A stretch of DNA of 64,000 bases, taken from Oceanobacillus oncorhynchi (GTDB lineage: Bacteria; Bacillota; Bacilli; Bacillales; Amphibacillaceae). The notes below the pieces were generated by a model. It did no database searches and was not told where the DNA came from. It worked only from the letters and a program-made list of their open reading frames with translations. Below are positions 17,516-25,464 of the stretch, in pieces. Within the stretch, counting starts at the first letter, position 1. The number at the start of each line of letters is the position of its first letter. The stretch covers positions 2,046,001 through 2,110,000 of the forward strand of contig NZ_CDGG01000001.1 in NCBI RefSeq assembly GCF_000821065.1, written 5' to 3'. Made by a program: the position numbers and the translations under genes.

Positions 17516-18379
17516 ATGAAGAAAGCACAATCGAAAAAAACAAGAAAGGCAATGCTTTTTTCAAGAGGATTGATTATTATCATCGGCGGGTTCATTACTG
17601 CGTATGGACTAGAAGCTGTATTGATACCTAATAATGTTTCTGATGGCGGTGTAACCGGGTTAAGTATTGTCGGTTCGCAGTGGACCGGATTGCCATTAGG
17701 AATCCTGATTGCTATTTTAAACATTCCCTTTATTTACTTAGGATATAAACAAATCGGCAAGAGTTTTGCAATCTTCTCTATCCTCGGTATTGCTTCTTTG
17801 GCTATAAGCACCAGCCTGATGCATCATATTCCAACTATTATTGAAATCGAAGGAGATACCCTGCTTGTCACTGTTGTCGGCGGGATCATTATTGGATTTG
17901 GCATGGGACTGGCACTACGTAATGGAGGAGCGTTGGATGGGATTGATATGCTTGCTGTATTATTATCCCGAAAGCTGCCTTTTGGAACGAGTGACTTAAT
18001 ATTATTTCTGAATTTATTTGTATTTATCGTAGTGTCCACGGTGTTTGGATTAAGAGGGGCCCTGATGTCCGGTATTGCTTATTACATAGCTTCCAAGGTC
18101 ATTCATATTATTGAAGAAGGATTAAGCAGTACAAAAGCAGTTTATATCATTACCGAGCATGCAGATGAGATGATGAAAGAAATTGGCGACCGGCTGGGAC
18201 GTGCCTGTACATTACAGCATGTAGAAGGCGGCTACTCCAAAAAGGAATTTAAACAAATTAAATGTGTGATTACACGACTGGAAGAAAGTAAAATGAAAGA
18301 AACGATTCAAGATATCGATGCCACTTCATTTGTAACTGTCTATGATGTGTCAGAAGTACGCGGCGGTAATTTTAAATAA
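17516..18379 (+). CDS. YitT-family membrane protein
   Basis: 287 residues. Five or so membrane segments cover residues 15-190, starting IIIIGGFITAYGLEAVLIPNN and including NGGALDGIDMLA. The soluble DUF2179 domain follows at about 205-287 (YIITEHADEMMKE, then HVEGGYSKKEFKQ). This is the standard two-domain layout and length. Family function is not established; members are widespread in bacilli in several copies. Start ATG follows AAAGGAAC. Its terminator is split by an IS3-family element directly downstream. Confidence 0.9.
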   Translation: MKKAQSKKTRKAMLFSRGLIIIIGGFITAYGLEAVLIPNNVSDGGVTGLSIVGSQWTGLPLGILIAILNIPFIYLGYKQIGKSFAIFSILGIASLAISTSLMHHIPTIIEIEGDTLLVTVVGGIIIGFGMGLALRNGGALDGIDMLAVLLSRKLPFGTSDLILFLNLFVFIVVSTVFGLRGALMSGIAYYIASKVIHIIEEGLSSTKAVYIITEHADEMMKEIGDRLGRACTLQHVEGGYSKKEFKQIKCVITRLEESKMKETIQDIDATSFVTVYDVSEVRGGNFK

Positions 18380-18495
18380 AGCATCGACTTCTCTTAAATC
18401 AAAAAAGGCAGCCAATGAATCCATTTGATATGCTCCCTTTATAGTAGACAGAGAAATAATAAAAATTCTCTCCTACTAGGAAGGGAGTATTTTTA

Positions 18496-19188
18496 ATGTC
18501 TAAAAGAATAACCAAACATACGCTAGAAGAACGTATGGAGATTGTACAAAAGGTGACGGAAGAAAAGAAACCGATTAGTGCTATCGCAAGAAAATATGAA
18601 ATGTATGAAAATACGGTGAAAGAATGGGTTCGTAAATATAAAAGTAATGGGATAGATGGATTGAAGGAGTCAAGGAATTGGAAACAGTACCCAGAGGAAT
18701 TAAAAAGACAGGCTGTAGCGTTCTATCTTGAACAAGAAAATAGCCTCAAGGTAACATGTGAACAATTTAATATTTCGTCCACTTCCGTTTTACGTCGTTG
18801 GATAAAGCTTTATACTAGTGGTAAAGCAATAAAATCCACTAGTAAAGGAAGCGTTAAAATGAGCGAAGGACGTAAAACCACATTCAAAGAACGGATAGAG
18901 ATTGTCCAATATGCGATTGCCAATGATTCCAATTATCATCAAGCAGCGGAGAAGTATAAAGTTTCCTATCAACAGGTTTATAGCTGGGTTCGTAAATATG
19001 AGAAAGACGGAGAGCAGGCTCTTCAGGACCGCCGCGGGAAGACATTAGAAACTAAGCCAAATCTAACGGAAGAAGAAAAATTAAAGCTTCGGATTAAGGA
19101 ATTAGAACACCGTAATCAATATTTGGAGGCAGAAGCTGGTCTCTTAAAAAAGTTAGAGGAAATCGAAAGGAGAGGATCGAACGATTAA
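18496..19188 (+). CDS. IS3-family OrfA (double helix-turn-helix)
   Basis: 230 residues, longer than a minimal OrfA because it has two or three consecutive helix-turn-helix units: residues 5-60 (EERMEIVQKV to WVRKYK), 65-110, and 125-180 (ERIEIVQYAI to WVRKYE). A leucine-rich coiled coil near the end (LKLRIKELEHRNQYLEAEAGLL) mediates OrfA and transposase oligomers. The repeated WVRKY blocks suggest internal duplication. OrfA binds the IS ends. The heptamer A AAA AAG at 19146-19152, about 40 bp before its stop, allows -1 frameshifting into OrfB to make the fused transposase. Confidence 0.9.
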   Translation: MSKRITKHTLEERMEIVQKVTEEKKPISAIARKYEMYENTVKEWVRKYKSNGIDGLKESRNWKQYPEELKRQAVAFYLEQENSLKVTCEQFNISSTSVLRRWIKLYTSGKAIKSTSKGSVKMSEGRKTTFKERIEIVQYAIANDSNYHQAAEKYKVSYQQVYSWVRKYEKDGEQALQDRRGKTLETKPNLTEEEKLKLRIKELEHRNQYLEAEAGLLKKLEEIERRGSND

Positions 19189-20063
19189 GGAAACAAGTCC
19201 CGGCATTTGAAGCCATTCATGCCTATCATGAAGAAACAGGCACGCCGATTCAATTACTATGCGATATTTTAAAGGTGTCCCGCTCTGGATATTATAAGTG
19301 GCTGCATCACATACCAGGCGAACAAGAAGACGAAAATGCATGGCTAATCAAGAAAATCCAAATGATTTTTAAACAGTACGGAGGAATCTATGGCTATCGG
19401 CGAATCAGAATGGTGATTGATCGCAAATACGGAAAACGATATAATCTGAAGCGCATTCGTCGTTTGATGATTTTATTAGGCTTAAAATCATTTATCCGTC
19501 GTTCGAATGGATATTCTACCAAAACAAGCTACGTCAACATTGAGGAGAATATTTTGAACCGGGAATTTACGGCAGACAAGCCAAATCAGAAATGGGTAAC
19601 GGATATCACACATTTAAAATACAGCTTGAGTCATAAAGCTTATTTAAGCGTCATTAAAGACCTTTATGATGGTTCGATTGTTGCCTATAAGGTTGGTTAT
19701 TATAACAATAATGAGCTGGTTATGGAAACCATTAAAGCAGCACTGGAAGCAAATCCAGGTGCCACGCCTTTACTGCATAGTGATCGGGGTTCGCAATATA
19801 CATCGAGGGAATATCGTTTGGTGACAACAAAAGCCGAGATTACACGCAGCATGTCCCGTGTTGGGAAATGTATTGATAATGCGCCTGTAGAAAGCTTTTT
19901 TGGCCATTTTAAAAGTGAATCTTATGATTTAAAACGATATAAGAGCTTTGAAGAATTAGTAGAGGATATTGATCGATATATCCAATTTTATAATAAAGAA
20001 CGTTACCAGGAGAAATTAAACAGCCTGACACCGTTGGAATATCGGGACCAGGCTGTTGCATAG
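19152..20063 (+). CDS. IS3-family OrfB, DDE integrase domain
   Basis: Read in the -1 frame from the slippery site; a stand-alone start would be the ATG at 19260 or the GTG at 19275. After the HTH-like HAYHEETGTPIQLLCDIL comes the IS3 segment YGGIYGYRRIRMV, then the catalytic DDE residues: D in WVTDITHL, D in LLHSDRGSQY, and E in APVESFFGHFKSE. The C-terminal YNKERYQEKLNSLTPLEYR is the family ending. Catalyses cut and paste via circle intermediates. All catalytic residues are present, so the element may be active. Confidence 0.9.
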   Translation, partial: VRGNRKERIERLRKQVPAFEAIHAYHEETGTPIQLLCDILKVSRSGYYKWLHHIPGEQEDENAWLIKKIQMIFKQYGGIYGYRRIRMVIDRKYGKRYNLKRIRRLMILLGLKSFIRRSNGYSTKTSYVNIEENILNREFTADKPNQKWVTDITHLKYSLSHKAYLSVIKDLYDGSIVAYKVGYYNNNELVMETIKAALEANPGATPLLHSDRGSQYTSREYRLVTTKAEITRSMSRVGKCIDNAPVESFFGHFKSESYDLKRYKSFEELVEDIDRYIQFYNKERYQEKLNSLTPLEYRDQAVA

Positions 20064-20173
20064 AGTTTTTGTTTTTTTACTGTCTACTTGACGGGGCACA
20101 GTTCAATTTCATTGGCTGCCTTTTGATTAGTATAGGGTGAAAAAGCTTATTGTACGAAGGGGTACACGATAGC

Positions 20174-20293
20174 TTATGATTTTGCTCTGAATATATCCGC
20201 AACTGCATGAAATACCTCAACACCTTGATAAGTGAAAACGGACAATGCAGTCAGTGAAAAGAACCCAATAACAATTAATCTGAAAATCATCAT
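20174..20293 (-). CDS. 39-residue predicted membrane peptide
   Basis: Short gene: ATG ATG start (20293) after AGAGGAGG, stop TAA at 20176-20174. The peptide starts MMIFRLIVIGFFSLTALSVF, a single hydrophobic helix, and ends VADIFRAKS with a basic tail, so a single-pass membrane peptide is likely. It is 48 bp downstream of the 100-residue membrane-protein gene on the same strand and is probably the second gene of that transcript. The intergenic hairpin at 20305-20339 includes its ribosome site. No family recognised; a toxin-like or regulatory membrane peptide is possible but unproved. Confidence 0.6.
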   Translation of the reverse strand: MMIFRLIVIGFFSLTALSVFTYQGVEVFHAVADIFRAKS

Positions 20294-20304
20294 AGTTTTT
20301 GCCT

Positions 20305-20339
20305 CCTCTTTTAATTTTTAATTTTTTTATTAAAAGAGG
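20305..20339 (-). promoter_or_regulatory. Hairpin overlapping the ribosome site of the 39-residue peptide
   Basis: CCTCTTTTAAT (20305-20315) / ATTAAAAGAGG (20329-20339), perfect 11-bp stem. On the minus-strand mRNA the 3' arm contains the AGAGG of the peptide's ribosome site, so folding would hide it. Confidence 0.5.
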
Positions 20340-20340
20340 C

Positions 20341-20643
20341 TTAAACCACGAAATTGGATTGATAGAAAACAGGTGTCAGCAGCTGTTTCGTACGGTTGAC
20401 CCGCACAATCGTAGTGAATAAACAGAGACTGCCTAATAAGAATAAGGTAATGACTAAACCTGGACTTGCTATAAATGATTTATCTTGCTGGTCATTTCCG
20501 CCAACGCCTAAATCAGGTGACGATTGGGAATCAATCAGTATTTCATGATCGGTGAGAACGTAGCTGTGATGTACACCTGGGAATAATTGTGTCATTGGCA
20601 AAAGGATAATCATTAAAGCAATCATCAAATATCTATTCAACAT
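20341..20643 (-). CDS. 100-residue membrane protein of unknown function
   Basis: Not recognised. A hydrophobic N-terminal segment (LMIALMIILLPMTQLF, residues 6-21) is followed by an extracellular-type polar stretch of about 40 residues (HHSYVLTDHEILIDSQ and beyond), then a second membrane helix GLVITLFLLGSLCLF, residues 62-76, and a short basic tail. Two-pass topology with an external loop is likely. Start ATG 20643 follows GAAGGGGG. A clear promoter lies upstream (20706-20734), and the 39-residue peptide follows. Confidence 0.65.
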   Translation of the reverse strand: MLNRYLMIALMIILLPMTQLFPGVHHSYVLTDHEILIDSQSSPDLGVGGNDQQDKSFIASPGLVITLFLLGSLCLFTTIVRVNRTKQLLTPVFYQSNFVV

Positions 20644-20705
20644 CTACGCCCCCTTCCGTATGATAAATATATTTTTTGATTCGATTTCTTAAAGCGAAAG
20701 AATTA

Positions 20706-20734
20706 ATTATACCAATAATGAAGAATAAATTCAA
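20706..20734 (-). promoter_or_regulatory. Promoter of the two small membrane-protein genes
   Basis: On the minus strand, TTGAAT (20734-20729), 17-bp spacer, TATAAT (20711-20706), about 60 bp before the start codon. Between this site and the riboswitch promoter (20735-20979) I see no gene or clear element. Confidence 0.65.
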
Positions 20735-20979
20735 TATAATGTCTACATGTTTTAGAATTAATTTGTATTATATGCTTATTTTTCGGGTGTGTCTATACTT
20801 TTTGAACATTTTATGAATTTTTCTCCATGAAATTAACATTCCTTTTTTTTACGGAATTTAAACATCTGCTTAGAGATATAAAGCCGTGCGTGTTTGGAAC
20901 TTCTCTCTATGATATGAGATATTTACAAGATTCATTCAAACCGATTCAAAAACCGCTGAAATATTTTTAAAATTTCTTA

Positions 20980-21008
20980 TTGACATGGAATTCAAATAGA
21001 TATATAGT
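20980..21008 (+). promoter_or_regulatory. Sigma-A promoter of the S-box operon
   Basis: TTGACA (20980-20985), 17-bp spacer, TATAGT (21003-21008), about 30 bp before the riboswitch. Confidence 0.85.
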
Positions 21009-21039
21009 TATCTACAACAAATAAATAGCAATACATTTT

Positions 21040-21192
21040 CTTATCCAGAGAGGTGGAGGGACTGGCCCTTCGAAGCCTCGGCAACAGACTTATAAAAGAA
21101 CTGTGCCAATTCCAGTAGCGTTAGCTAGCAGATAAGAAGAGACATTGATATCGTACTCAAAACCTCTTCTTTCTGAAAGAAGAGGTTTTTTC
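21040..21192 (+). promoter_or_regulatory. SAM-I (S-box) riboswitch with terminator
   Basis: Typical S-box sequence order: CTTATCCAGAG opening the P1 stem, GGTGGAGGGA, GAAGCCTCGGCAACA, TGTGCCAATTCC, and closing GCAGATAAGAAG. The expression platform is the terminator AACCTCTTCTTT (21161-21172) / AAAGAAGAGGTT (21176-21187) plus T-run. When S-adenosylmethionine is bound, transcription stops before the downstream genes; when it is scarce the operon is read through. The start codon of the first gene is 64 bp further on. Confidence 0.95.
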
Positions 21193-21255
21193 GTGTCTAT
21201 ATCGACTTATCCGCAGCGAACCAAATAATTAAAAGCTTACAGGAGGAATGGAACG

Positions 21256-22308
21256 ATGGCGAAAAGAAGTTTGGAAGAGCGATTAAAGCAAGGAACAGTT
21301 ATTGCAGGGGAAGGATATTTATTTGAATTGGAGCGCAGAGGGTATTTGCAGGCGGGCTCCTTTGTACCCGAAGTAGCGCTGGATAACCCGGAAACGCTAA
21401 AGGCAGTTTATCGTGATTACATGAAAGCAGGTTCCGATGTAGTGCTTGCCTTTACATACAACGCACACCGAGAAAAAATGCGCATTATCGGTAAAGAGGA
21501 CTTATTAGAGCCTCTAAATAGAAATGCTATTAAATTAGCGAAGGAAGTAGCAAAGGAACATCCGACAGAGGAAGCTCTGGTTGCAGGAAATATATCGAAC
21601 ACCAATATTTTTAATCCGGAAGATCAGGAATCCAAGGATAAAGTCAGAGCGATGTTTAATGAAATGGTTTCATGGTGTAAGGATGAGGATGTTGACTATA
21701 TTAACGGAGAAACTTTTTATTATCATGAAGAAGCATTGATTGCTTTAGAGGAAATTAAAAAATATGATTTACCGGCAGTTATTACCTTGGGATTAATGGG
21801 TGAAAACATTTTACGTGATGGTTACACAGTGGAAGAGTCATGTAAGATTTTAGAGGATAACGGCGCCTTGGTTGTTGGGATGAACTGTTTCCGGGGGCCG
21901 GACACGATGCAGCCGTATTTAGAAAAGATTCGTGACAAAGTAGACGGGTATGTTGGAGCACTGCCGATTCCATACCGGACAACAGAAGAGAATCCAACCT
22001 TCTTTAACTTGCCGGATGGAGGGTGCAGCTGTCATTTACCAACGGAAACAACCTTCCCGACTTCTCTGGATCCGCTATATCATAACCGCTATGAGCTGGC
22101 AGAATGGGCGAAACAAGCACATAGCATCGGCGTGAATTATATCGGTTTATGCTGTGGAGCTTCACCGGCAATGCTGCGTGCGGTTGCGGAAGCTGTCGGC
22201 ATCGAAACAATTAATTCAATTTATTCTCCAGATATGCATAAACACTTTTTATTTGGTGAAGATGAAACATTGCAGGATCATATCACAGATTACAAAACAA
22301 AAGCGTAA
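21256..22308 (+). CDS. Homocysteine S-methyltransferase-family protein
   Basis: 350 residues, (beta/alpha)8 barrel of the zinc-dependent homocysteine methyltransferase family (BHMT/MmuM-like). Zinc ligands are Cys in VVGMNCFRG near residue 218 and the Cys pair in YIGLCCGASP near residue 299. GTVIAGEGYLFELERRGY is the N-terminal strand, equivalent to LLDGGMGTEL in relatives but quite altered. Likely makes methionine from homocysteine with betaine, S-methylmethionine or another methyl donor. SAM-riboswitch control fits. First gene of a three-gene operon; start ATG follows AGGAGG. Methyl donor unknown. Confidence 0.85.
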   Translation: MAKRSLEERLKQGTVIAGEGYLFELERRGYLQAGSFVPEVALDNPETLKAVYRDYMKAGSDVVLAFTYNAHREKMRIIGKEDLLEPLNRNAIKLAKEVAKEHPTEEALVAGNISNTNIFNPEDQESKDKVRAMFNEMVSWCKDEDVDYINGETFYYHEEALIALEEIKKYDLPAVITLGLMGENILRDGYTVEESCKILEDNGALVVGMNCFRGPDTMQPYLEKIRDKVDGYVGALPIPYRTTEENPTFFNLPDGGCSCHLPTETTFPTSLDPLYHNRYELAEWAKQAHSIGVNYIGLCCGASPAMLRAVAEAVGIETINSIYSPDMHKHFLFGEDETLQDHITDYKTKA

Positions 22309-22334
22309 AACAATATATTGGGAGGCGGCTTATC

Positions 22335-23084
22335 ATGACAGTTACCAAAGAAAATGAAATCTTACACGCGTTAGAAACACTAAAATCAAAAACATGGGTA
22401 GATTTAACACATACATTCGGTCCTAATTCGCCGCATTTTGCCGCATTTAAAGATGCCGAGTTTGAAACATTATATACGCATGATGACGGGTTTTTCGCAC
22501 AGCAGTTCAGTGTTTCCGGACAATATGGCACACATATTGATGCACCTATTCATTTTGTTCGTGATCAGCGCTATTTAGAGGAGCTGGATTTAAAAGAAGT
22601 TGTCCTCCCAATCGTTGTGATTGATAAATCAGAAGCAGCCGGAGAAAACCATGATTATATTTTAACGGTGGAGGACATTTTAGCTTTTGAAGAGGTGCAT
22701 GGAAAGGTTGAAGCGGGTACATTTGTCGCGTTACGGACAGATTGGAGCAAGCGCTGGCCGGATAAAGGTGCATTTGAGAATAAGGATGAGAATGGAGACA
22801 GTCATTTACCCGGATGGGGGCTCGATGCTCTGAAGTTCTTATTTGAAGAAAGACAGATTAAAGCAGTGGGTCATGAAACGTTTGACACGGATGCGGCTGT
22901 GGATGCCAGAAAAAATGGTTCATTGATCGGCGAGTATTATGTATTAGAGCAGGATACTTTTCAAGTAGAGCTGCTGACGAATCTGGATCAATTGCCGGCA
23001 AAAGGAGCTGTGATTTTCAATATTAGTCCCAAGCCTGAAAAAGCAAGCGGTTTTCCAGTTCGATCGTTTGCCATTTTGCCATAA
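22335..23084 (+). CDS. Cyclase-family metal hydrolase (kynurenine formamidase-like)
   Basis: 249 residues. Opens WVDLTHTFGPNSPHF, and the metal-binding motif HxGTHxDxPxH appears as YGTHIDAPIHF near residue 66-76. The later VGHETFDTDA and the C-terminal VRSFAILP are usual for the cyclase (DUF/PF04199) family. Members hydrolyse amide or lactone bonds, for example N-formylkynurenine. There is no tryptophan degradation gene nearby; it lies between two methionine-synthesis genes under a SAM riboswitch. Its substrate is therefore probably a sulfur or methyl-cycle compound, an inference. Start ATG follows GGGAGG. Confidence 0.82.
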   Translation: MTVTKENEILHALETLKSKTWVDLTHTFGPNSPHFAAFKDAEFETLYTHDDGFFAQQFSVSGQYGTHIDAPIHFVRDQRYLEELDLKEVVLPIVVIDKSEAAGENHDYILTVEDILAFEEVHGKVEAGTFVALRTDWSKRWPDKGAFENKDENGDSHLPGWGLDALKFLFEERQIKAVGHETFDTDAAVDARKNGSLIGEYYVLEQDTFQVELLTNLDQLPAKGAVIFNISPKPEKASGFPVRSFAILP

Positions 23085-23119
23085 TAAATACTATCTACCA
23101 AAAAGGGAGAAGGAATAAC

Positions 23120-24226
23120 ATGACAAAAACAGCAGTGAAAGCACCATTTCGTGCAGACCATGTCGGAAGTTTATTGCGGCCGGAACGGATTCATCAAGCT
23201 AGAAAGAACTTTCAAGAAGGAGCTATTTCCAAAGCGGATCTTCATCAGATTGAAACAGAAGAAATCAAACGTATCGTAGATAAGCAGATTGAAGTCGGCT
23301 TAAGCGCTGTTACGGACGGGGAATTCAGACGCCGCTTTTGGCATACGGATTTTCAAGAGCATCTAAACGGTGTGGAAGGATATGTGCCGGATACAGGATT
23401 TCAATTTGTTGGAGAAGAAACAGAACGCTATAATGTGCGTGTCACAGGAAAGGTTTCCTTTAATCCGGATCACCCGCATGTTAAGGAGTTTGTGGAATTC
23501 AAAGAAATCGTCGGAGACCGTGCGATTGCCAAACAAACGATTCCAAGTCCGAATCAATTATTTGGGAAAGGAATTGTAAATCCCGAGGTTTATCCAAGTA
23601 TTGCAGAATATGCAGAGGATGTCATCCAAACCTATCGTGATGCAATCAAAGCTTTTTATGATGCGGGATGCCGCTACCTTCAGCTGGATGATGTGTATAT
23701 TGCGGGGTTAAATGTAGAGAATTTCCCGACAACGGAAGATGGAAAGGACCGTCAGTATTTTATTGACTTGGCACTGTATGTACTAAACAGCGTGTTGGAA
23801 GACAAACCAGAAGATTTGATGATTACCACGCATCTTTGTCGTGGAAATTATCGTTCGAAATGGGCATTTGAAGGAAGCTATGCAAAAATAGCCCCTACTT
23901 TATTTGCCAAAGAAAAAGTAGATGGTTTCTTCTTGGAATATGATGATGACCGCTCTGGCGGTTTTGAACCGCTGGATTACATTCCAAATGGCGGACCGCG
24001 TGTAGTATTGGGTGTATTTACTTCAAAGCATGGGGAATTAGAAGATAAAGCAAATATTAAAGCAAGAATTGAAGAAGCGTCGCAGTATGTTCCAAAAGAT
24101 CAGCTATGCATCAGCCCGCAATGCGGCTTTGCATCGACCCATCATGGGAATCTGTTAACAGAGGAAGAGCAATGGAACAAGCTGAAATATATCGTGGATA
24201 CGGCTAAAGAAATATGGGGAGAATAA
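23120..24226 (+). CDS. MetE C-terminal-domain-like methionine synthase (YxjG/YxjH type)
   Basis: 368 residues, corresponding to the catalytic C-terminal half of cobalamin-independent methionine synthase. The opening FRADHVGSLLRPERI and TDGEFRR near residue 75 are shared with the paralogous YxjG/YxjH of B. subtilis, which as I recall are S-box genes. Zinc-site residues: His-Cys in THLCRGNYR near residue 238, Glu in FFLEYDDDR, and Cys in SPQCGFAS near residue 334. Likely methylates homocysteine or a related thiol, perhaps with a shorter methyl donor than full MetE uses. Last gene of the riboswitch operon; strong terminator downstream. Confidence 0.88.
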   Translation: MTKTAVKAPFRADHVGSLLRPERIHQARKNFQEGAISKADLHQIETEEIKRIVDKQIEVGLSAVTDGEFRRRFWHTDFQEHLNGVEGYVPDTGFQFVGEETERYNVRVTGKVSFNPDHPHVKEFVEFKEIVGDRAIAKQTIPSPNQLFGKGIVNPEVYPSIAEYAEDVIQTYRDAIKAFYDAGCRYLQLDDVYIAGLNVENFPTTEDGKDRQYFIDLALYVLNSVLEDKPEDLMITTHLCRGNYRSKWAFEGSYAKIAPTLFAKEKVDGFFLEYDDDRSGGFEPLDYIPNGGPRVVLGVFTSKHGELEDKANIKARIEEASQYVPKDQLCISPQCGFASTHHGNLLTEEEQWNKLKYIVDTAKEIWGE

Positions 24227-24285
24227 AAAACACGTTTATAAAGAAAAATGCGTTATCACATTGTATGGAAAATAAATAAACAACC

Positions 24286-24326
24286 AAACAGGCTGAGGGA
24301 GATTGGAACCCTTGAGCCTGTTTTTT
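24286..24326 (+). terminator. Terminator of the S-box operon
   Basis: AACAGGCTGAGGG (24287-24299) / CCCTTGAGCCTGTT (24309-24322) with one bulge, 9-nt loop and a T-run. Confidence 0.85.
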
Positions 24327-24414
24327 CATGCCAACCAAGCACAACTTAATAGATATAAAGATAGAAATAGTGCTAGAATAGGGGTAACTGGAAAAATAGT
24401 TCGAAAGTGGGGAA

Positions 24415-25005
24415 ATGACTTTGACAGAGATTTGTATGATACGCCACGGAGAAACAAATTGGAATAAAGAAAAAAGAATTCAAGGCAAGACAGATATCCC
24501 TTTAAATGAAACGGGAAAATCGCAAGCGGGAGTTTGCTGCGCGGCTGCAATGCAATTTGAACCGACTGTATTAATTACCAGTCCCTTAGCTCGTGCAAAG
24601 GTAACAGCAGAAATTATTAATCAGAAACTGCAGCTGCCGCTTCATGAAATGAGGGCTTTTGTAGAGCGGTCTTATGGAGATGCGGAGGGGATGACGATAG
24701 AGGATAGAAATCGTTATTTCCCTGATCGTGAGGCTATCCCGAATGTGGAGACGTTTGAAGGTTTAAAGCAGAGAGGGATAAAAGGATTAGAGGAAGTGTG
24801 CGTGAGATATCCGGACGAACGTGTTCTTATCGTTTCCCATGGCGCATTAATCAATAGTCTGTTGTCTGTGATTTCAAAAGGAGAGCTGGGTACGGGGGTT
24901 ACCTTTCTCCAAAATACATCGATTACAAAATTTACTTGTGAAAAAGGGGAATGGCGTGTGGTTGATTATAATAATACAGACCATCTTACGCCTGTAAATG
25001 AGTAA
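24415..25005 (+). CDS. Histidine phosphatase-family protein (phosphoglycerate mutase-like)
   Basis: 196 residues. RHGETNWN at about residues 9-16 carries the phosphorylated histidine; IQGKTDIPLNETGKSQA follows, then SPLARAKVTAE and, near residue 142, VSHGALINSL with the second catalytic histidine. It is a small-molecule phosphatase or mutase of the YhfR/PhoE type rather than glycolytic GpmA, which is longer. ATG 24415 has a weak GTGGGG site. Substrate unknown. The neighbouring small gene downstream is 62 bp away and may be co-transcribed. Confidence 0.87.
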   Translation: MTLTEICMIRHGETNWNKEKRIQGKTDIPLNETGKSQAGVCCAAAMQFEPTVLITSPLARAKVTAEIINQKLQLPLHEMRAFVERSYGDAEGMTIEDRNRYFPDREAIPNVETFEGLKQRGIKGLEEVCVRYPDERVLIVSHGALINSLLSVISKGELGTGVTFLQNTSITKFTCEKGEWRVVDYNNTDHLTPVNE

Positions 25006-25067
25006 TCATTGCGATAAAAAACGTATCAATTTAAAATAGAGAGATGTTCAAAAAAGGGGGGATATGG

Positions 25068-25391
25068 ATGAAAATGAATTTTGTGAAGGTAGAGGTGCTG
25101 ATTGCAGAGGAATATATCAGCAGTTTGCGGGAGCAGCTTCATGAACATGGGTTTCTGCACTACGGCAATCAGGATAACGTACTTTCTTATACAAAATACA
25201 ATCACTATTCCCGTCCTTTGGAGTTAGCTTCTTTGGAAATGGCTTTGCCGATAGAAAGCGAATTTTTTCAAACTCTCTATAAGGCGGAGTTTCGTTGTAT
25301 GATTCACCAGATTGAAAAGGTAAAGAAAATCATCCATGATATCCACCCGAGTGATTATCCTGTTATGTATTTTATTCCTATCCTTGAGTAG
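25068..25391 (+). CDS. Stand-alone PII-like protein (YqfO insert domain type)
   Basis: 107 residues. The layout KVEVLIAEEYISSLREQL, HGFLHYGNQDNVLSY, YNHYSRPLE and HDIHPSDYPVMYFIPIL matches the PII/CutA-like insert found in NIF3-family YqfO proteins and in free-standing COG3323 proteins. Those relatives have GxIGNYDHCSF, GRFRPLEG and HPYEEPAYD at the same positions. Such domains form trimers and may bind small ligands; the role is not known. Start: ATG 25068 lies 6 bp after AAGGGGGG, while an in-frame ATG at 25044 overlaps that site. Confidence 0.7.
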   Translation: MKMNFVKVEVLIAEEYISSLREQLHEHGFLHYGNQDNVLSYTKYNHYSRPLELASLEMALPIESEFFQTLYKAEFRCMIHQIEKVKKIIHDIHPSDYPVMYFIPILE

Positions 25392-25393
25392 TT

Positions 25394-25433
25394 AAAAGCA
25401 GCCATATCTAGATCAGATACGGCTGCTTTTTAT
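25394..25433. terminator. Bidirectional terminator
   Basis: AAAAGCAGCCATATCT / AGATACGGCTGCTTTT stem with one mismatch and T-runs on both strands, between the PII-like gene (+) and the SDR gene (-). Confidence 0.87.
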
Positions 25434-25464
25434 ATACATTTAATGCTTTCAATGCTGACCTCTA

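Larger units (their letters stand above)
18431..20100 (+). mobile_element. IS3-family insertion sequence, apparently intact
   Basis: About 1.67 kb. Left end TGCTCCCTTTATAGTAGACAG (18431-18451) and the complement of the right end TGTGCCCCGTCAAGTAGACAG (20100-20080) align without gaps, share 15 of 21 bases and start with the IS3-type TG. It holds two overlapping frames, orfA and orfB, with a -1 slippery heptamer at 19146-19152. I see no target duplication: ATA before the left end against GTT after the right. Both ORFs look undamaged. Confidence 0.88.
18403..20124. terminator. Bidirectional terminator split by the IS element
   Basis: AAAAGGCAGCCAATGAA (18403-18419) and TTCATTGGCTGCCTTTT (20108-20124) are perfect 17-bp complements lying on either side of the insertion sequence. 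Joined, they make a hairpin with A/T tails, the expected terminator between yitT (+) and the convergent small gene at 20174-20293 (-). Confidence 0.85.
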
